Below, in pieces: positions 1-12,331 of a DNA stretch of 64,000 nt. The notes beneath the pieces were generated by a model. It had not been told where the DNA came from. It saw only the letters and a list, made by a program, of their open reading frames with translations, and ran no database searches. Origin of the DNA: Tetranychus cinnabarinus. Taxonomy: Eukaryota > Arthropoda > Arachnida > Trombidiformes > Tetranychidae. A program made the translations under genes and the position numbers. The stretch is taken from positions 18,972,001 to 19,036,000 of the forward strand of contig WHVY01000001.1 of NCBI GenBank assembly GCA_022266195.1, written 5' to 3'. How positions within the stretch are numbered: position 1 is the stretch's first letter; the number at the start of each line of letters is the position of its first letter.

Positions 1-1568
1 CTGATTCATGAAATATATTAAACTCAATCCTTTCTCTGTACATTAATAATTCAAATTTCATAATAAAGTCATTGATACTTTGGCTGTGACTGAAATATCA
101 CGAAATTTTCTCAGAGTTCATGATTGAATAATAATCCAAGTTATCATTTGTTAACATTTAGATTAACATAATTAACCATATTTAACATTAAATTTGGGTT
201 TGAAAAGGTTTGTAAACTGTCAGCAAACCGACTTGTCAACCCGAAAGTGATTAAATTGGTTCATTAAAGCATACTAATGATGTGATAAATCAGTTTCATC
301 TTCAATCCTTCATGATCTGACAGATCATGAAATGATCTTTGGACAAACAAAACAACAGATTATGTTAATTGTTACAAAATATTTACATTGATTAACCTTA
401 ACCATTAGAAGCAAATGAACCAGAAATAAGCTTTTCAATATCAAAGGCTTGAAATGACCAGAAAAGACCAGAAATGATAAATATATTAATGATTGGGAAT
501 TAAAAATGGTTAAACCCTTTCAACTTACAATCAAATTTGCCATTCAAATGTTCAATAACCTTGATTAACATGAAATACTATAGATTAATTGAGATATTAA
601 TGATTAAAAGTTACATTATAACCACTAATAAGACATAAATCATACGATTCCCAGTATGAAGTATTTGAATCAAGTTTACCAGAAAAAAGTAAATAGAAAA
701 ATGTAAACTTCAAAATATTGAATAACAATTTAATTAGGAAAAGTAACAGCCAATTAAATGGTGACAATCAATTGTTGCAAGTGATTGTTGATTAAAACTG
801 TTAAATTGATTGTTGATAAACATTTGCAAGTTAAATTGGTGAAAGTGAATGAAGTAACTTGAAATAATATTATTAGTTGATGGAAGCTCAGACAACATGC
901 TGATACTTTGTTGCTACTTTATTTGATTTCATGTTGATTGATTGATTGCTATTATTAACAATCAGTCAATTGTTAATCATCTGAATGAACCTGAACTTAA
1001 ACTTCCGCTTCCATAAAACTGGTAAAATCAACAATTGGATTGCAACTTTAATAATTTAAAGGTTAAACCATCAAACCTGATGACAAGTAAAAGGTAATGT
1101 TAATCAGTCAATTAGGTAAACAATTCAATGGTTCAAATAAACAATTTATATCAATGGTAACAAAATCAACAATTTAAATCAACTATTCAACGTTTCATCT
1201 ATTTTGACTTTCTCATTGTTTTGTATTGTTGAACTTGTTGATGGTTCATGTTGTGACAATTAACACGCAAAATTGTAATGTAAATGGTGTTTTGAAGATG
1301 TTACAATTAAATTGATGACAAGGTTGACCTCAATTGTTAACAAATTAATGTCCAATTTCCTTAGACGATTGCAATTTCATCTAAAATAGATTGTAACATT
1401 TAAAGTTAACCATAATTATAAGTGACACTTTAAATAACTGTGATTAATTTGTACATTAAAATGTCCACTAATCAAATAATTGTAATTTATTCTCTTCTTT
1501 TGTTTGCTCCAAATTAGATTTAAAAATGGATTGTAAATGATTTGTTGTCACCAGAGTTGACCATTGAA
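1..1568. other. AT-rich noncoding flank, no gene seen
   Basis: This stretch is AT-rich and full of stop codons in all frames. I see no exon, repeat or RNA gene I can support. It is presumably the upstream region of the membrane-protein gene that starts at about 1569. A possible splice acceptor (pyrimidine-rich, ending CAG) lies at 1542-1554, so a 5' noncoding exon may lie further upstream. Confidence 0.5.
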
Positions 1569-2603
1569 ATGAACAAGCTACTGTTGACATTTGGGTTAAC
1601 ACTTTACCTAAACTGTTTACCAATGGATTGTGTTAAATTGTCTGGTAAAATTAAGCGACAATCAAATGAAGCTGGAAATAATTTTGATTGGAAAAAGTAT
1701 GGATTCTCAAGTAATCAGGTTAAATTGGTGACAATTGCTAAAACACTTGAAATTGGTGAGACAACAATCAATGTTAAATGGAGGTTACAGTTGGCTGATT
1801 ATTCAAATGGGAGTATAGATGGTCAACCCAAAGGGAAACATTATTTACCCACAGAATGGACTTTGAGAGTTCGCCAATTTGCAACTCTTTATGTTAAATT
1901 GCGTTTCATTTCTCAATTAATTGATACTCAAGAGTTGATTTCAACTGGATTTAAGGATATTAATTTTCTGGTAACTTCATTAAATGAAGGAACAGCTTAT
2001 GAATTGTGTTTACAGTCCAAAGAGTTTGCTGTTATTGATCAAATGGATAATATTCTGAAGAGAATCACAATTTCATCGCAATCGGATTCAATTGATTCTA
2101 AAATGGTTTGTAAAGAGGTTGTTACACTTAAAGGTAAATGTCAACAATTAACTGCCGGTAAAATTGCAACTGTAACGGTTGTCTCATCAGCATCGACAAT
2201 TATCATTGTTGCCATTGTGGGTTGCTGTTGGTGTCCAAGTTCAAAGAGAGGATCGAGTAAGGTTGAAGATGGTGATGATAACGGTCATGAAGATGATGAA
2301 GATGACCAGAGTGAGGAAAGGTGTGAAAGGATAAGCTGGTTCAAGTGGTTTAAGTCTAATAAATTAGCAAATGATTCATCGTTAAACAACAATCAAATCA
2401 ATGGTTTAGTTTATCCTGAAAGTAAAGTGAAGAAATGGTTAACTTATTGGAAAGGATCAAAAACAAGAGAATCGAGATTAATTTGGTTTTCAAAGAAAAA
2501 CTCAAAAGTTGATTTAATGGTTAAATCAACCATTTATCGACCTAAAAGTTGGCCTCAAGATGAATGGACAATCAAAGGACTAACTGATCCAATTGACGAA
2601 TAA
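1569..2603 (+). CDS. Single-pass membrane protein with FN3-like ectodomain, function unknown
   Basis: This is one uninterrupted exon of 344 codons. I chose the ATG at 1569 because it opens with a hydrophobic signal peptide (MNKLLLTFGLTLYLNCLP); the frame upstream is closed by a TAA at 1521. Residues ~55-185 look like one fibronectin type III domain: a Trp-containing beta strand (NVKWRL) and, near the end, the typical leucine-to-tyrosine segment TAYELCLQS followed by a Cys-Lys-Glu-Val strand. A transmembrane helix follows at ~199-222, ending in a Cys-rich stretch (CCWC) that could be palmitoylated. The cytoplasmic tail begins with an acidic run (~232-250) and continues basic and Trp-rich. The order of parts matches the C-terminal half of the LRR-FN3 receptor at 6.4-12.3 kb, so it may be a diverged relative; that is inference. 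I do not recognise a named family. Confidence 0.7.
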   Translation: MNKLLLTFGLTLYLNCLPMDCVKLSGKIKRQSNEAGNNFDWKKYGFSSNQVKLVTIAKTLEIGETTINVKWRLQLADYSNGSIDGQPKGKHYLPTEWTLRVRQFATLYVKLRFISQLIDTQELISTGFKDINFLVTSLNEGTAYELCLQSKEFAVIDQMDNILKRITISSQSDSIDSKMVCKEVVTLKGKCQQLTAGKIATVTVVSSASTIIIVAIVGCCWCPSSKRGSSKVEDGDDNGHEDDEDDQSEERCERISWFKWFKSNKLANDSSLNNNQINGLVYPESKVKKWLTYWKGSKTRESRLIWFSKKNSKVDLMVKSTIYRPKSWPQDEWTIKGLTDPIDE

Positions 2604-5600
2604 ATTGTAACTCAAATTGTAAAGTGTACTTTAAATGTACAAATGTATTTAAAATTAACACTTCATTGATTCATTTTCAGACAAATTTTGATACTCATTT
2701 AAATTGAAACGCTAATCAAAACGCTAAAGTTAACCAGTTTTTTGATGAAAATTGATGTTAATTTGAGGAATTGAATTGTTTGAATTAAGTTTGTAAATCT
2801 TTTGACTTTAAACCCTTTTTAAGGTTGCTAATTAGCTCATCCATTAATCCATATTAGACAGCCATTTGAACAATTTAATGAAATGCAAAATTAAATCTAA
2901 TTTGCCCTTGATCAAAATTCAATCTAAACGTGAGTCTAAGAATAGGTTAAACAGTTAAATAGGTGTAAGTTTCATGTATTTTCATGATTTGTTGATGAAA
3001 TGTTTTCTGTAACCAGGAATGGAGGAAATGGTTAAAGTGATCTTAATCAAATTAATCACCAGATTGATGATAGATTGTTAATGTGAAGAAACAAATGGTC
3101 AACAGTAAAACCAACAGAGTAAAGGAGAGCAAAAACGTGTTGAAAGTTAATCAAATGTTTGGGTTAGAAGTTATTCAATATTAGATAATTAACATGATCG
3201 TGGTTTGTTGATTTATCAAGACAAAAATCCGGAAATATAGTTGAGACTTTTTCAAGGCTATTGGGTGGTTTATTTCAGGACTGAACTCAGGAATAGAGTT
3301 GAGCAAATAGATTAACCTAAAACTGGTAAAGTTGAAGACAAAACTAAACATTGAAAGTTTAAAGTTGAACTTTTGTCTAAACGATTGCTGAAGTAAACTG
3401 GTGAGCATTTGAGTCAAACAATCACACCTAGCATATGTGATGACCAGAGGACAATTAAATTGGGCAATAAATAACAATTAACAACAATGTGAAGAACCAA
3501 TGAACCGATGGAGGAAACGTTGTTGCAATTATTTTTGGCACAAGTTCATCACAACACCAGAAACCATTGTAATCATGGTTAACAGATGGAAATCAGATCA
3601 TTGATAATATGGATGAAGAGCAAAATGAAGTGAAAAATGTCAATTGATATTGGATGGTAAAGCATGGCCAAGAATAAAAAAGTGAACCTTTAAATTTAAG
3701 GATTGTTTAACATGACAGCCTGTTTATCATGGATTTCCTGATGATTATCATTTCAAATGATGATTATCCGTTATCCGGTTCATTGTTCATCTTTACACGG
3801 AAATTTTTAGCGATAAAACGGTAAAAATGAGATGAAAAAGGCACATCTTTGTCCATTTTTTTCGCCTCCTGGCTTTTGATTGTCACTTTTTTTTGTTTCC
3901 AAGTTTTTAGTCTTGATTAGTTGACTCATTGTTAATCTTGTTTCAACAGGTAACAACTGATTGATGATGCTCTTTGGAGCAAATAATTTTACTTTTAAGA
4001 AGAGAGTTTGCTTAAAGGTAGACAAAAGTGAAAACAATGACACTGGTTTAAATGTTGACAGTCTGTTAGGCAGGTAAATATCAACATTTGGACTTTACCG
4101 ATGGGATCAAGATTGATGGATTAAATCTGTTGCTTTCTGTAAAGTGTATTAACAATTTAAACGCTTCATATCTAAGGTTATTTTTATGAAACATTTTAAT
4201 ATGAATTGATAGGCAAAGGATCAATTGAAGGCACTATTTCATTGGCATGTAAATGTAAGCATGTTAATGAAAGTAATTTTAGTATTGAAATGCATGTTAA
4301 AATGAATCAGATTAACATGTTATTGGTTGTTTGGATGGTAAAACTATCAAGCTATATTACATTTCCAAGGTTATCAATTGTTTCAAGTGTTGACCTGAAT
4401 AATAATCAGTAGGCTTTAGAGTAACAATTTAATCTAATCCGATATGATTAAGTTAAAAATTGAAAGTCAAAGACATGCTGAGTTTTACAAAATTGAAAGT
4501 ACCTTGAAAGGTAAGATGATTTTTTTGATAAAAGTGAAACAATAAAAAAATGAAAATAACAGTCAAAATGGGTTTAAAAACAATAGACAAAAAATGAGAC
4601 AAAACAAATCAAAATTGTATCCCAATTTGGTTTAACATATGATTTAACAGTTGAGGTAGTCAACTTAATGAGCATTTGAAAATTGTAAACAATTTTTCAA
4701 ATCCAATGATAATTGTTGGTCAATTATTGTAATTGGGATGAGAATAGCAAAGGAAGGATTGATTCAAGATCATGTTTAAAAAATATTGGTTGAATCTTTT
4801 TTTCAGTTCAGGGATAGAAAGTGAAAGGTGATAGTTTAGATAATTGTAAAGGTAAAATGAACAAAGCGTCAATAATTTGTCCGACGATAATAATGATTAG
4901 TGGTCTTGTAACTGACCACTCCTCAAGATAATTAAAAAGGAAGAAAGAGGAAGACGAAGATTGTAAAAGGTAAGAAAAGGTGGAAAAACAGTGAAACTAA
5001 ACCAAGGGAAATGGTTAAGGTTAACAGGCACAACAACATCGCAGCAAACAGAGATTAGCAAGTTAACGAGAGGAACCACGAAAATTATATTACAATTTAG
5101 CAAGCAATATCCATTTAAGCCAAAAGCAGATGAAAGTTGCCTCCAAAGATAAAGTAAAAGCGTTAATTTGGATTGCTCTTAAAAGTACAAGTTACTTTTA
5201 TTGAACCACCAAGTATAATGTAATCAAAATGTAGTCAAGTAAAGCCAACGTATTCTTAGTGGCTTGTAAATGCCCAAACCAAACCAAAAAAAAGTTACAC
5301 AGATAAAACATATAAAAAAGGTTGAAAAGTCCAAGAAAATAAAGGTAAATTCAGAGGTGTTTTCTCATAAAAAAGAGTAAGAATTAGAAAGGGAATAAAA
5401 AAAGTGAAAGAAGCGTTGGATTTGAACAATAATGATGATCCTTTATAAGGGTTGAGAGATAAAATGTTTTAAGATATTCTCATAGTTATCCATTGATTCT
5501 TTGATCACATTCCAGAGACATTTTAACTGGTCAGGGATTCGGTGTTTATGGTATAAATGGCAATTGATTGTTCACAAATAATGGGAGCAAAAATGTACAT

Positions 5601-6426
5601 TAAAACACGCACATAAACGTTATGAAAAACATGCATAATCACGATCCGAAGAAAAAACAACAATGGCGACATGGAAAGAAAAGGAGGGAAAAACGTTTCT
5701 TTTCAAATGTATTGTTACATTATACATTTTTAGACTCTGAGTCTAGGCCTTATTTAATTTTATATTTCTTATATTTCTTAACATTGGTTAAGATTGGCTT
5801 TTTTTCAACCTCTTATGACTGTTAAGGTGGAAAGTTATTCACATATTCAACATAATATTGTGAGAAAAGGCAGAGAAAAAAATTGCAAAGGAAAAAATGA
5901 CGCCGAAAGAAACCTGTTTACCAAAAGAGAGGAAAGATCCGAGTGAGTAATAAGACGGTTGTTGAGAGAGAGAGAAGAAGAGAAGGTAAGAGGAAGACAA
6001 GGGAAAGATTTACCTTTCATTTTCTTCTCAGTTGATCTTTAGCCGTAGTTCCAGCTATATCTCAACCTTTTTTTGCTTGAGATAAAATTTGTTGATGTTG
6101 GATAGCTTTTTTTGTTAACTTGATGACTCGCAGGACATCAACAGCTAAACTCAAGTTCAACTCTTTATTCACACCAAACTTTCAACTTTAACACTCTTGG
6201 ATCATCATTTATCTCAACTGTTCACCTATTTATTTTATTTAATATTTACATCAGTTATATTTAACTTTGTTCAACAATTTTTCTCTATTTCTTTGGTGTT
6301 TCGTGTTTTTTTGTCTGTTATGACTTTGTCTTGTTGGATTACTTTTCAATACCTGCTGTTTTTATATGTGAATAGTTAACACCGATATTGTCATCCTTAA
6401 ACTCGTCTACCATTGATTCATTGAAA
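2604..6426. other. Intergenic region and 5' leader of the LRR receptor
   Basis: There are no supported coding exons here. The few short open frames have ordinary AT-rich composition and no recognisable motifs. A purine-rich patch (GA repeats) lies near 5965-6000, about 430 bp before the LRR receptor's start codon, and could belong to its promoter or 5' leader. Confidence 0.45.
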
Positions 6427-9400
6427 ATGCTGCTGCCATCATATTTAACTCAAATCTACCTCATAGTTGTCATAATTTCAACGGTCATTGTTTCAAATTC
6501 AATCGCACAGTGTCCGTGGTCTAATGCTAATTATACCGATCTTCATTCTGATTGTGTTTGTAGTTATTCAAATGTTCAAAAGTTATCAATCCAGTGTAGT
6601 CCAGTTAATTTTACCCGTTTACTGGAAGCTCTTCATTTGACAATCAATAAATCAACTCCAATCGATGTTTTGTACATCAACAATGCAACAATTGGTACTT
6701 TAACCAAAGCTACCTTCACTGGACTAGACATTGCCAATCTTCACATATCGAGAAGTCGATTGACCACAATTGAACCCGATGCCTTTTCAGGCCTTGAAGA
6801 TAAACTGGTTAAATTGAGTTTACCGGATAACTTGCTATCAGAAGTACCAATTAAATCTTTATCATCACTGTTGGCCTTGCGAACACTGGATTTATCTGTT
6901 AACAATATAACATCGTTACCCGCCTCAGCATTTGCCTCCAATCAATTGGCAACTTTAAAATTGGCTGACAATCGTTTGGTATCAATCGACGAGTACGCAT
7001 TTCAAGGATTGGAACCACACTTGAAACATTTAAACCTCAAAGGAACCAGTTTAACCGTTATTCCTAATGCTATTGCTAACCTGACCGCTTTAGCTTTCCT
7101 TGATTTAGCTCAAAATCGTCTAGAATCACTTGGACCCAAGCAATTTGAAAATCTTCAAACGCTAACAGCTTTAAGCTTGGAACGTAATAAGATAACTTCA
7201 ATTGATGAGGAAGCCTTTTTAGGAGTTAATGATTCGCTAAGTTCACTCAGTTTACTTAACAATCTGATAAAAAGTTTTCCTTCTCAAGCCATTTCATCTC
7301 TCACCGAGCTCAGAGTAAGTTTTTTTATCCTCATCTCCTGATACGGTCAAACAATCCGTTTGTCCGTTCTTCACACACACAAAAATAACCAATTCAGGTT
7401 CAACCTACGAAATCATTTTCATACCTTTTTCCTCCCTCAACAATTCTTAATGTCTTTTACCTCAAACTAGAATCAAAAAATGTTGCTCAAAAAGAGACTA
7501 AACTGAGGTTGAATTGAAAATGAAAGTGTTTTCTGGAGTAGATGATAAACTTATCATCACAATAAATCAACCATCATCATCATCATCATCATCATAATGA
7601 TTATAATTTTTCAATAACTGTAGTTATCCCTTTTGTTTGTCCACTTGTTTTCAATCATCTTTAATCATGTTAACATCCACTTTTTTTCACACAAAATCAT
7701 AGTTTCTCAACAACAATCACAATACAATCAGTTCAGGTTAACACTAATAACACTTTAACCATTGATAATAAATAATAAAACTTGGTTTCTTGTGATTCAA
7801 TTTTTAGCTCAACCAAAGGTTACCTTTAACCCTGAGAATTTCATTCATAGTTCAATAATGTTGCAGACAGATAACAATAAAAAGAATCACAAAAACCTTC
7901 AAAAGTCCATTATTTTTGGTAAACACTTGAAGCAAGGTCAAAGGTTTTTCCCTTAACCTTTCAAGCTTCTCATCTTACCTAACTTGTTTTGTAGACAGGT
8001 ATGACACAAAGTTTACAGTCAGGTAAAGGTCAAGACACTATTGACCATTGACTTATCATTAAACAAGTTCAACAGTTGAAAGTGAAAAGAAAACATTTGT
8101 TTACCTTTCATCTTTTACCTCATCATTTATCAACATCAATATCGATAGCAAATCCAAGCGTAAATCAATCAGTTTCTAGTTTTCGTGTTTTCTCAACATT
8201 TTCATGTTTACCAGACAATCAGTCAACTTGAATCTTGTTATTTACCTTGATTGATAAACATTAAATTATAAGGGTTTACCTTAATATTGATTAATAATTC
8301 AACAATTTTACTTTCCAATGTAATTTGGAAATAAAACAATTTAATTTCCTCGTTCCTTATCATTTTTAGTGTCAAATCAATCACAATTGAAAGTGTTAGT
8401 TTATTAGCTTTGAAAATGTTTACCATTGCCAGTGGAAACAAAAATAACTTGAAAAGCATACATGGGATCAGGTAAAAAAAGCATTTGAAAAGCAGTTCAT
8501 TGAACAATGACAAATGATACAATTGTATTTATACATGAATGAACAACAATTGGAATTAATCTGAAACTTGTAAAATTGACGTAAAAACAATCGTAAATGC
8601 ATGTCCATTAACCATGATTAAGTTTAGGTGTGAGCTAATTGAGTGGCATTTTGTGTGTGTTTTTTATTAGTTATCAGTTGATGCATTATGAATGTAAATG
8701 ATATTATTGGATGGAAAGAGAATCACATAAATTAAAATAAATTGGGTGTTGGTAATTATACAGTTTTATTCATCACTCATATGAATAATCAGCTGTATAA
8801 GGAAACCCAGTAATCACAGTTTCAAATTAGCTCACCGGCATTTGTAGGAAGATCATTTTTTCACTGTTACTCTTGTTTTTTGTTTTTGCTTATGATAATG
8901 AATGCAAAAGTCAAAATTGTAGTTCCTGACGCTGGGTTAGGTAAAACATCATCATTCATGATGGTTCATGATTGAGAAAAGTAAAATATTGAAATTTTTG
9001 CAGAAGATTATTTTCAAAACATTGGTTAACATTAAAAGGTTAACCTTTATGAGCAATCAAAGAAACTGAATTGAAAAATCAGATTGGTTGCAAGGTAAAG
9101 TTGAATGTTTACCAGATTCGTGCAAAAATAGATTCAACATTAGTCCAGAATTTAATTAAAATTGTTGTTGAGAGGGAGAAAGTGTATGAAAGGAAAGATG
9201 ATAAAGACGATCAAGATGATGAAGATGGTTAGATTTACAGATGAAGATGAAAAGTCAAGGTTTTTCAAGGTTTAAAGTTTAACACGAACCTTTTTTTGAG
9301 CGCAAAAAAAGGTAATTAAAGTGAGGCCAACATTGCTATTTGTTTTCTTGAATCCCTTCTTTTTTCACCATTGCAAATGAGAAAGTTGAATTTCTTTGCA

Positions 9401-12331
9401 ATTTCAATTTCAACCTCAATTGTAATGATAATTGTAATTGTAAACTTGCAACATAATAAAGTTAAAAGAGACAGAAACTGGTATTGCAATGATTTCTTGA
9501 AAAGTTAACAAAAAACACTGACAATTCAACCTTTTGCTTAGCCTTTTTTTGGGTTCCTCTTGTATGTTTTGTTGATCTCTCTTCTAATTTCGTCTTTTTT
9601 CTTCATTTCTATCTCATTGTTATCATCATTGTCATAGGTTTTGGACCTTGGATTCAACATAATTGAATCTATTCCGGAAGATGGTTTCCACAAAAACACG
9701 CTTTTAACGCTTCTTGCACTTGATGGCAATCCAATGTCAACATTGCCTTTTCAACCCTTTAAACATCTTAACTCAACCTTGCGTGGACTCAGTCTTGGAG
9801 GTAAGCTTTTGATATTGCATTGAATCTAATTGTTCAAATTGAAAGTGTAGAAAGTTATTTCATTATTAACCTAATTGATGGTAATTGTGTTAAGCCAGAT
9901 GAACAATTTACTTGATTCCTCGTTTTCAAATGATTTCAATCTAATTGATGCACTTCACTAACATAAGCTTATTGGCTTTATTTACATTTTATATCTGATA
10001 AAAGGTAATTTATATCATTAGTTAATTTTAGCCATCGTTAATCGTGATTATTCAGCTATTAAATCTGATTTAACATCTAAATCTTTTGTTGTTTAGTTAA
10101 ATTGAATTCAATGGGAATTGTTATTTTTGTTTTGTTTTCACGTTAAAACATCAAAGGAAAGGTTTTTGTTGAAATTACTTTTCCAAGGCAAATAAACTTG
10201 TGAAACAATCAATGGTAATAAATGTAAGGTAAAAAATGATAATAACGATACTAATAACAGTTAGTAGCTATAAAAAAATGATATAATAATCAAAGTTAAT
10301 AGTTTTAATAACAGAGAAGGAGAAAGTTTCCAGCCTCAGGGTTTAGTTTCCTATGATAGGTAAAGACAACTGAAATGTTATTCAACTTTGATTAGGTCAA
10401 TAAACAAAGATGAATTAGCAAATGATAAATAACAACAATTATCATTTGATTTAATGAAATGGAGAGAAGAGTAAAGAATTATTGGCTTGATTAACATACA
10501 ATTTGATCACTTCAAGATTGCCATTCAATGTTGTCAAATAATGAAACCATTAAGTGTACCAATAATTTTTAGGGAATCAATTTTGTTCAATTATTTTCAT
10601 TATTTTATCAATTTAAATTTTGCCCATTTTAAACCAAAATTTTAACCCATTTTTGTTGACCATTTTTCAGGCAAAAGTTTAGTTTGTGACTGTCGACTTC
10701 GTTGGATTTTACAATGGATTCGTAGTTATGATCTTCAAGTTACATCTAGGGAACGACATCCACAATTTTGCGGTGAACCTGGTAAATTAAGGAATCGTAA
10801 TTTCCTTCAATTGACTGATTCAGATTTAAATTGTGTAAATGAACCGACTGAGCTTCCTTCAGTATCACCTTCCACTTCAGAAGTGTCAACAGTGAATGTA
10901 CCATCATCTTCATCTTCACCATCATCGCCATCATCATCAACCATAACCACTACAACTACAACCTCAAGTGGTAATATCCTTACATCAACACCTTTGGCTC
11001 ATATAAATTCAGGCTTATCTAAATCATCTCGACGTTTACCTGCAGATTGGCCTGATAATGAAAATGATGAAAATGGTGGTAATTATTTACCTTCAGGAGT
11101 AGATTTAAACACTCCGATAAACAGCAACAGTTTGTTAACTCTATCAAGTGCCTCATCACAGACAACATCAATTGCATCCAATTCACTTTCAGTGAAACCT
11201 TTATCATCTTCACATTTACATCCAAATGAAACGGAAACACCGGACATTAAACTTTTGGCCGCATACCGAAGAGAATCATCCATAATCCTTGAATGGGACA
11301 CTTTATTGGAAGATGGTTATTCCAGTGGTTTTCAAATTCTTTACCGCTTTTTTGGTTCCAAAGAGTACAAGAAAGGAGCCAAATTGGGTAAAACGGCTCG
11401 TCGCTATGTTTTACCTCATGTACCTTCTGGTGAATGTATAATTGTTTGCATTGTTCCCGTTGAAATGTATCGATCCCAGGGAATCCATGATATTCCATCA
11501 ACTCTGTGCCAAGAGATTCGCCGTGATCGAACCAAAATGGCTGATCTAGACAAACTAGTGATTGGTGCCACTGCAGCTATTTGTGCCTTTGTTGTACTCG
11601 CAGTCATCCTTTTTACCTGCTGCTATGGTAAAGACAAGAAAAAATCTTTACCTTCCCTCCCACCTCCACTTGCTGGACCCATGAAACCCGATAATGAATG
11701 GGAAACTGTCTCCATGTATTCAGCTCGTTCAATCCCTCGAGCTCGCATGTACCATCTTGATGGTTCATCAGCTGTGCATCATCATCCATTGAATGGTTCA
11801 CTCCATAATATACCACTTCATGATGACAATAGATCACACATTTCAAACTATTCATTGGTACCAAATGGTTATTCAATGAATGGTGCCCATAAAGGCAACG
11901 GAGGTGCTCCTCGACCAACCGCTGACGGACAATCTCACCGATCATATTCAACATCGTCTGCTGTTGGACGCTTTGGCAATGCCACTTTACCTCATACAGA
12001 TTTATCTAAATCATCATTAGCTGTCCATCCAGGAACCACTGCGGTCGCCTATCACAATGGGACTGGTGGTGATGCTAGAGGTAATGGTAATGCCCATCAT
12101 CATTTATCTTCGTCCAGTAAAAAGAAAAGTAAAAGCTGTAATCGACTTAATTCAACTTCTTCAATTCACTCTTTAACAGAATATGATTCTGACCAATGGG
12201 CTAATGGACCTATGATGGGTAAATTAGCAAATGGTCATCATGGTACCAATGGATGGAAAGATAATCAAGTTGATGTTTATGTTGGTAAAAATCAATTGCT
12301 GGCCAATCCTCTTAATGGCAAATATAGATGA
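6427..12331 (+). CDS. Leucine-rich-repeat / FN3 single-pass transmembrane receptor
   Basis: Three exons are visible: 6427-7314, 9638-9800 and 10671-12331, with GT-AG introns of 2.3 kb and 0.87 kb and phases that fit, giving 903 aa. The start at 6427 gives a signal peptide (~1-27). A Cys-rich N-cap is followed by tandem LRRs (~75-350, LxxLxLxxNxL pattern) that run through all three exons. An LRRCT cap (~351-400, CDCRLRW and later Cys) comes next, then a Ser/Thr-rich mucin-like spacer, an FN3 domain (~541-640), a transmembrane helix (~648-672, ending CCYG) and a tail of ~230 residues rich in His, Gly and Ser. This is the build of neuronal LRR adhesion or receptor proteins at the cell surface. 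It resembles arthropod LRR-FN3 proteins of the hattifattener type, but I cannot assign an orthologue by eye. An AATAAA lies 3 nt after the stop. Confidence 0.85.
7571..7594. repeat. (ATC)n microsatellite in LRR receptor intron 1
   Basis: A short perfect run of the trinucleotide ATC lies inside the first intron of the LRR receptor. It is simple sequence with no visible role. Confidence 0.7.
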
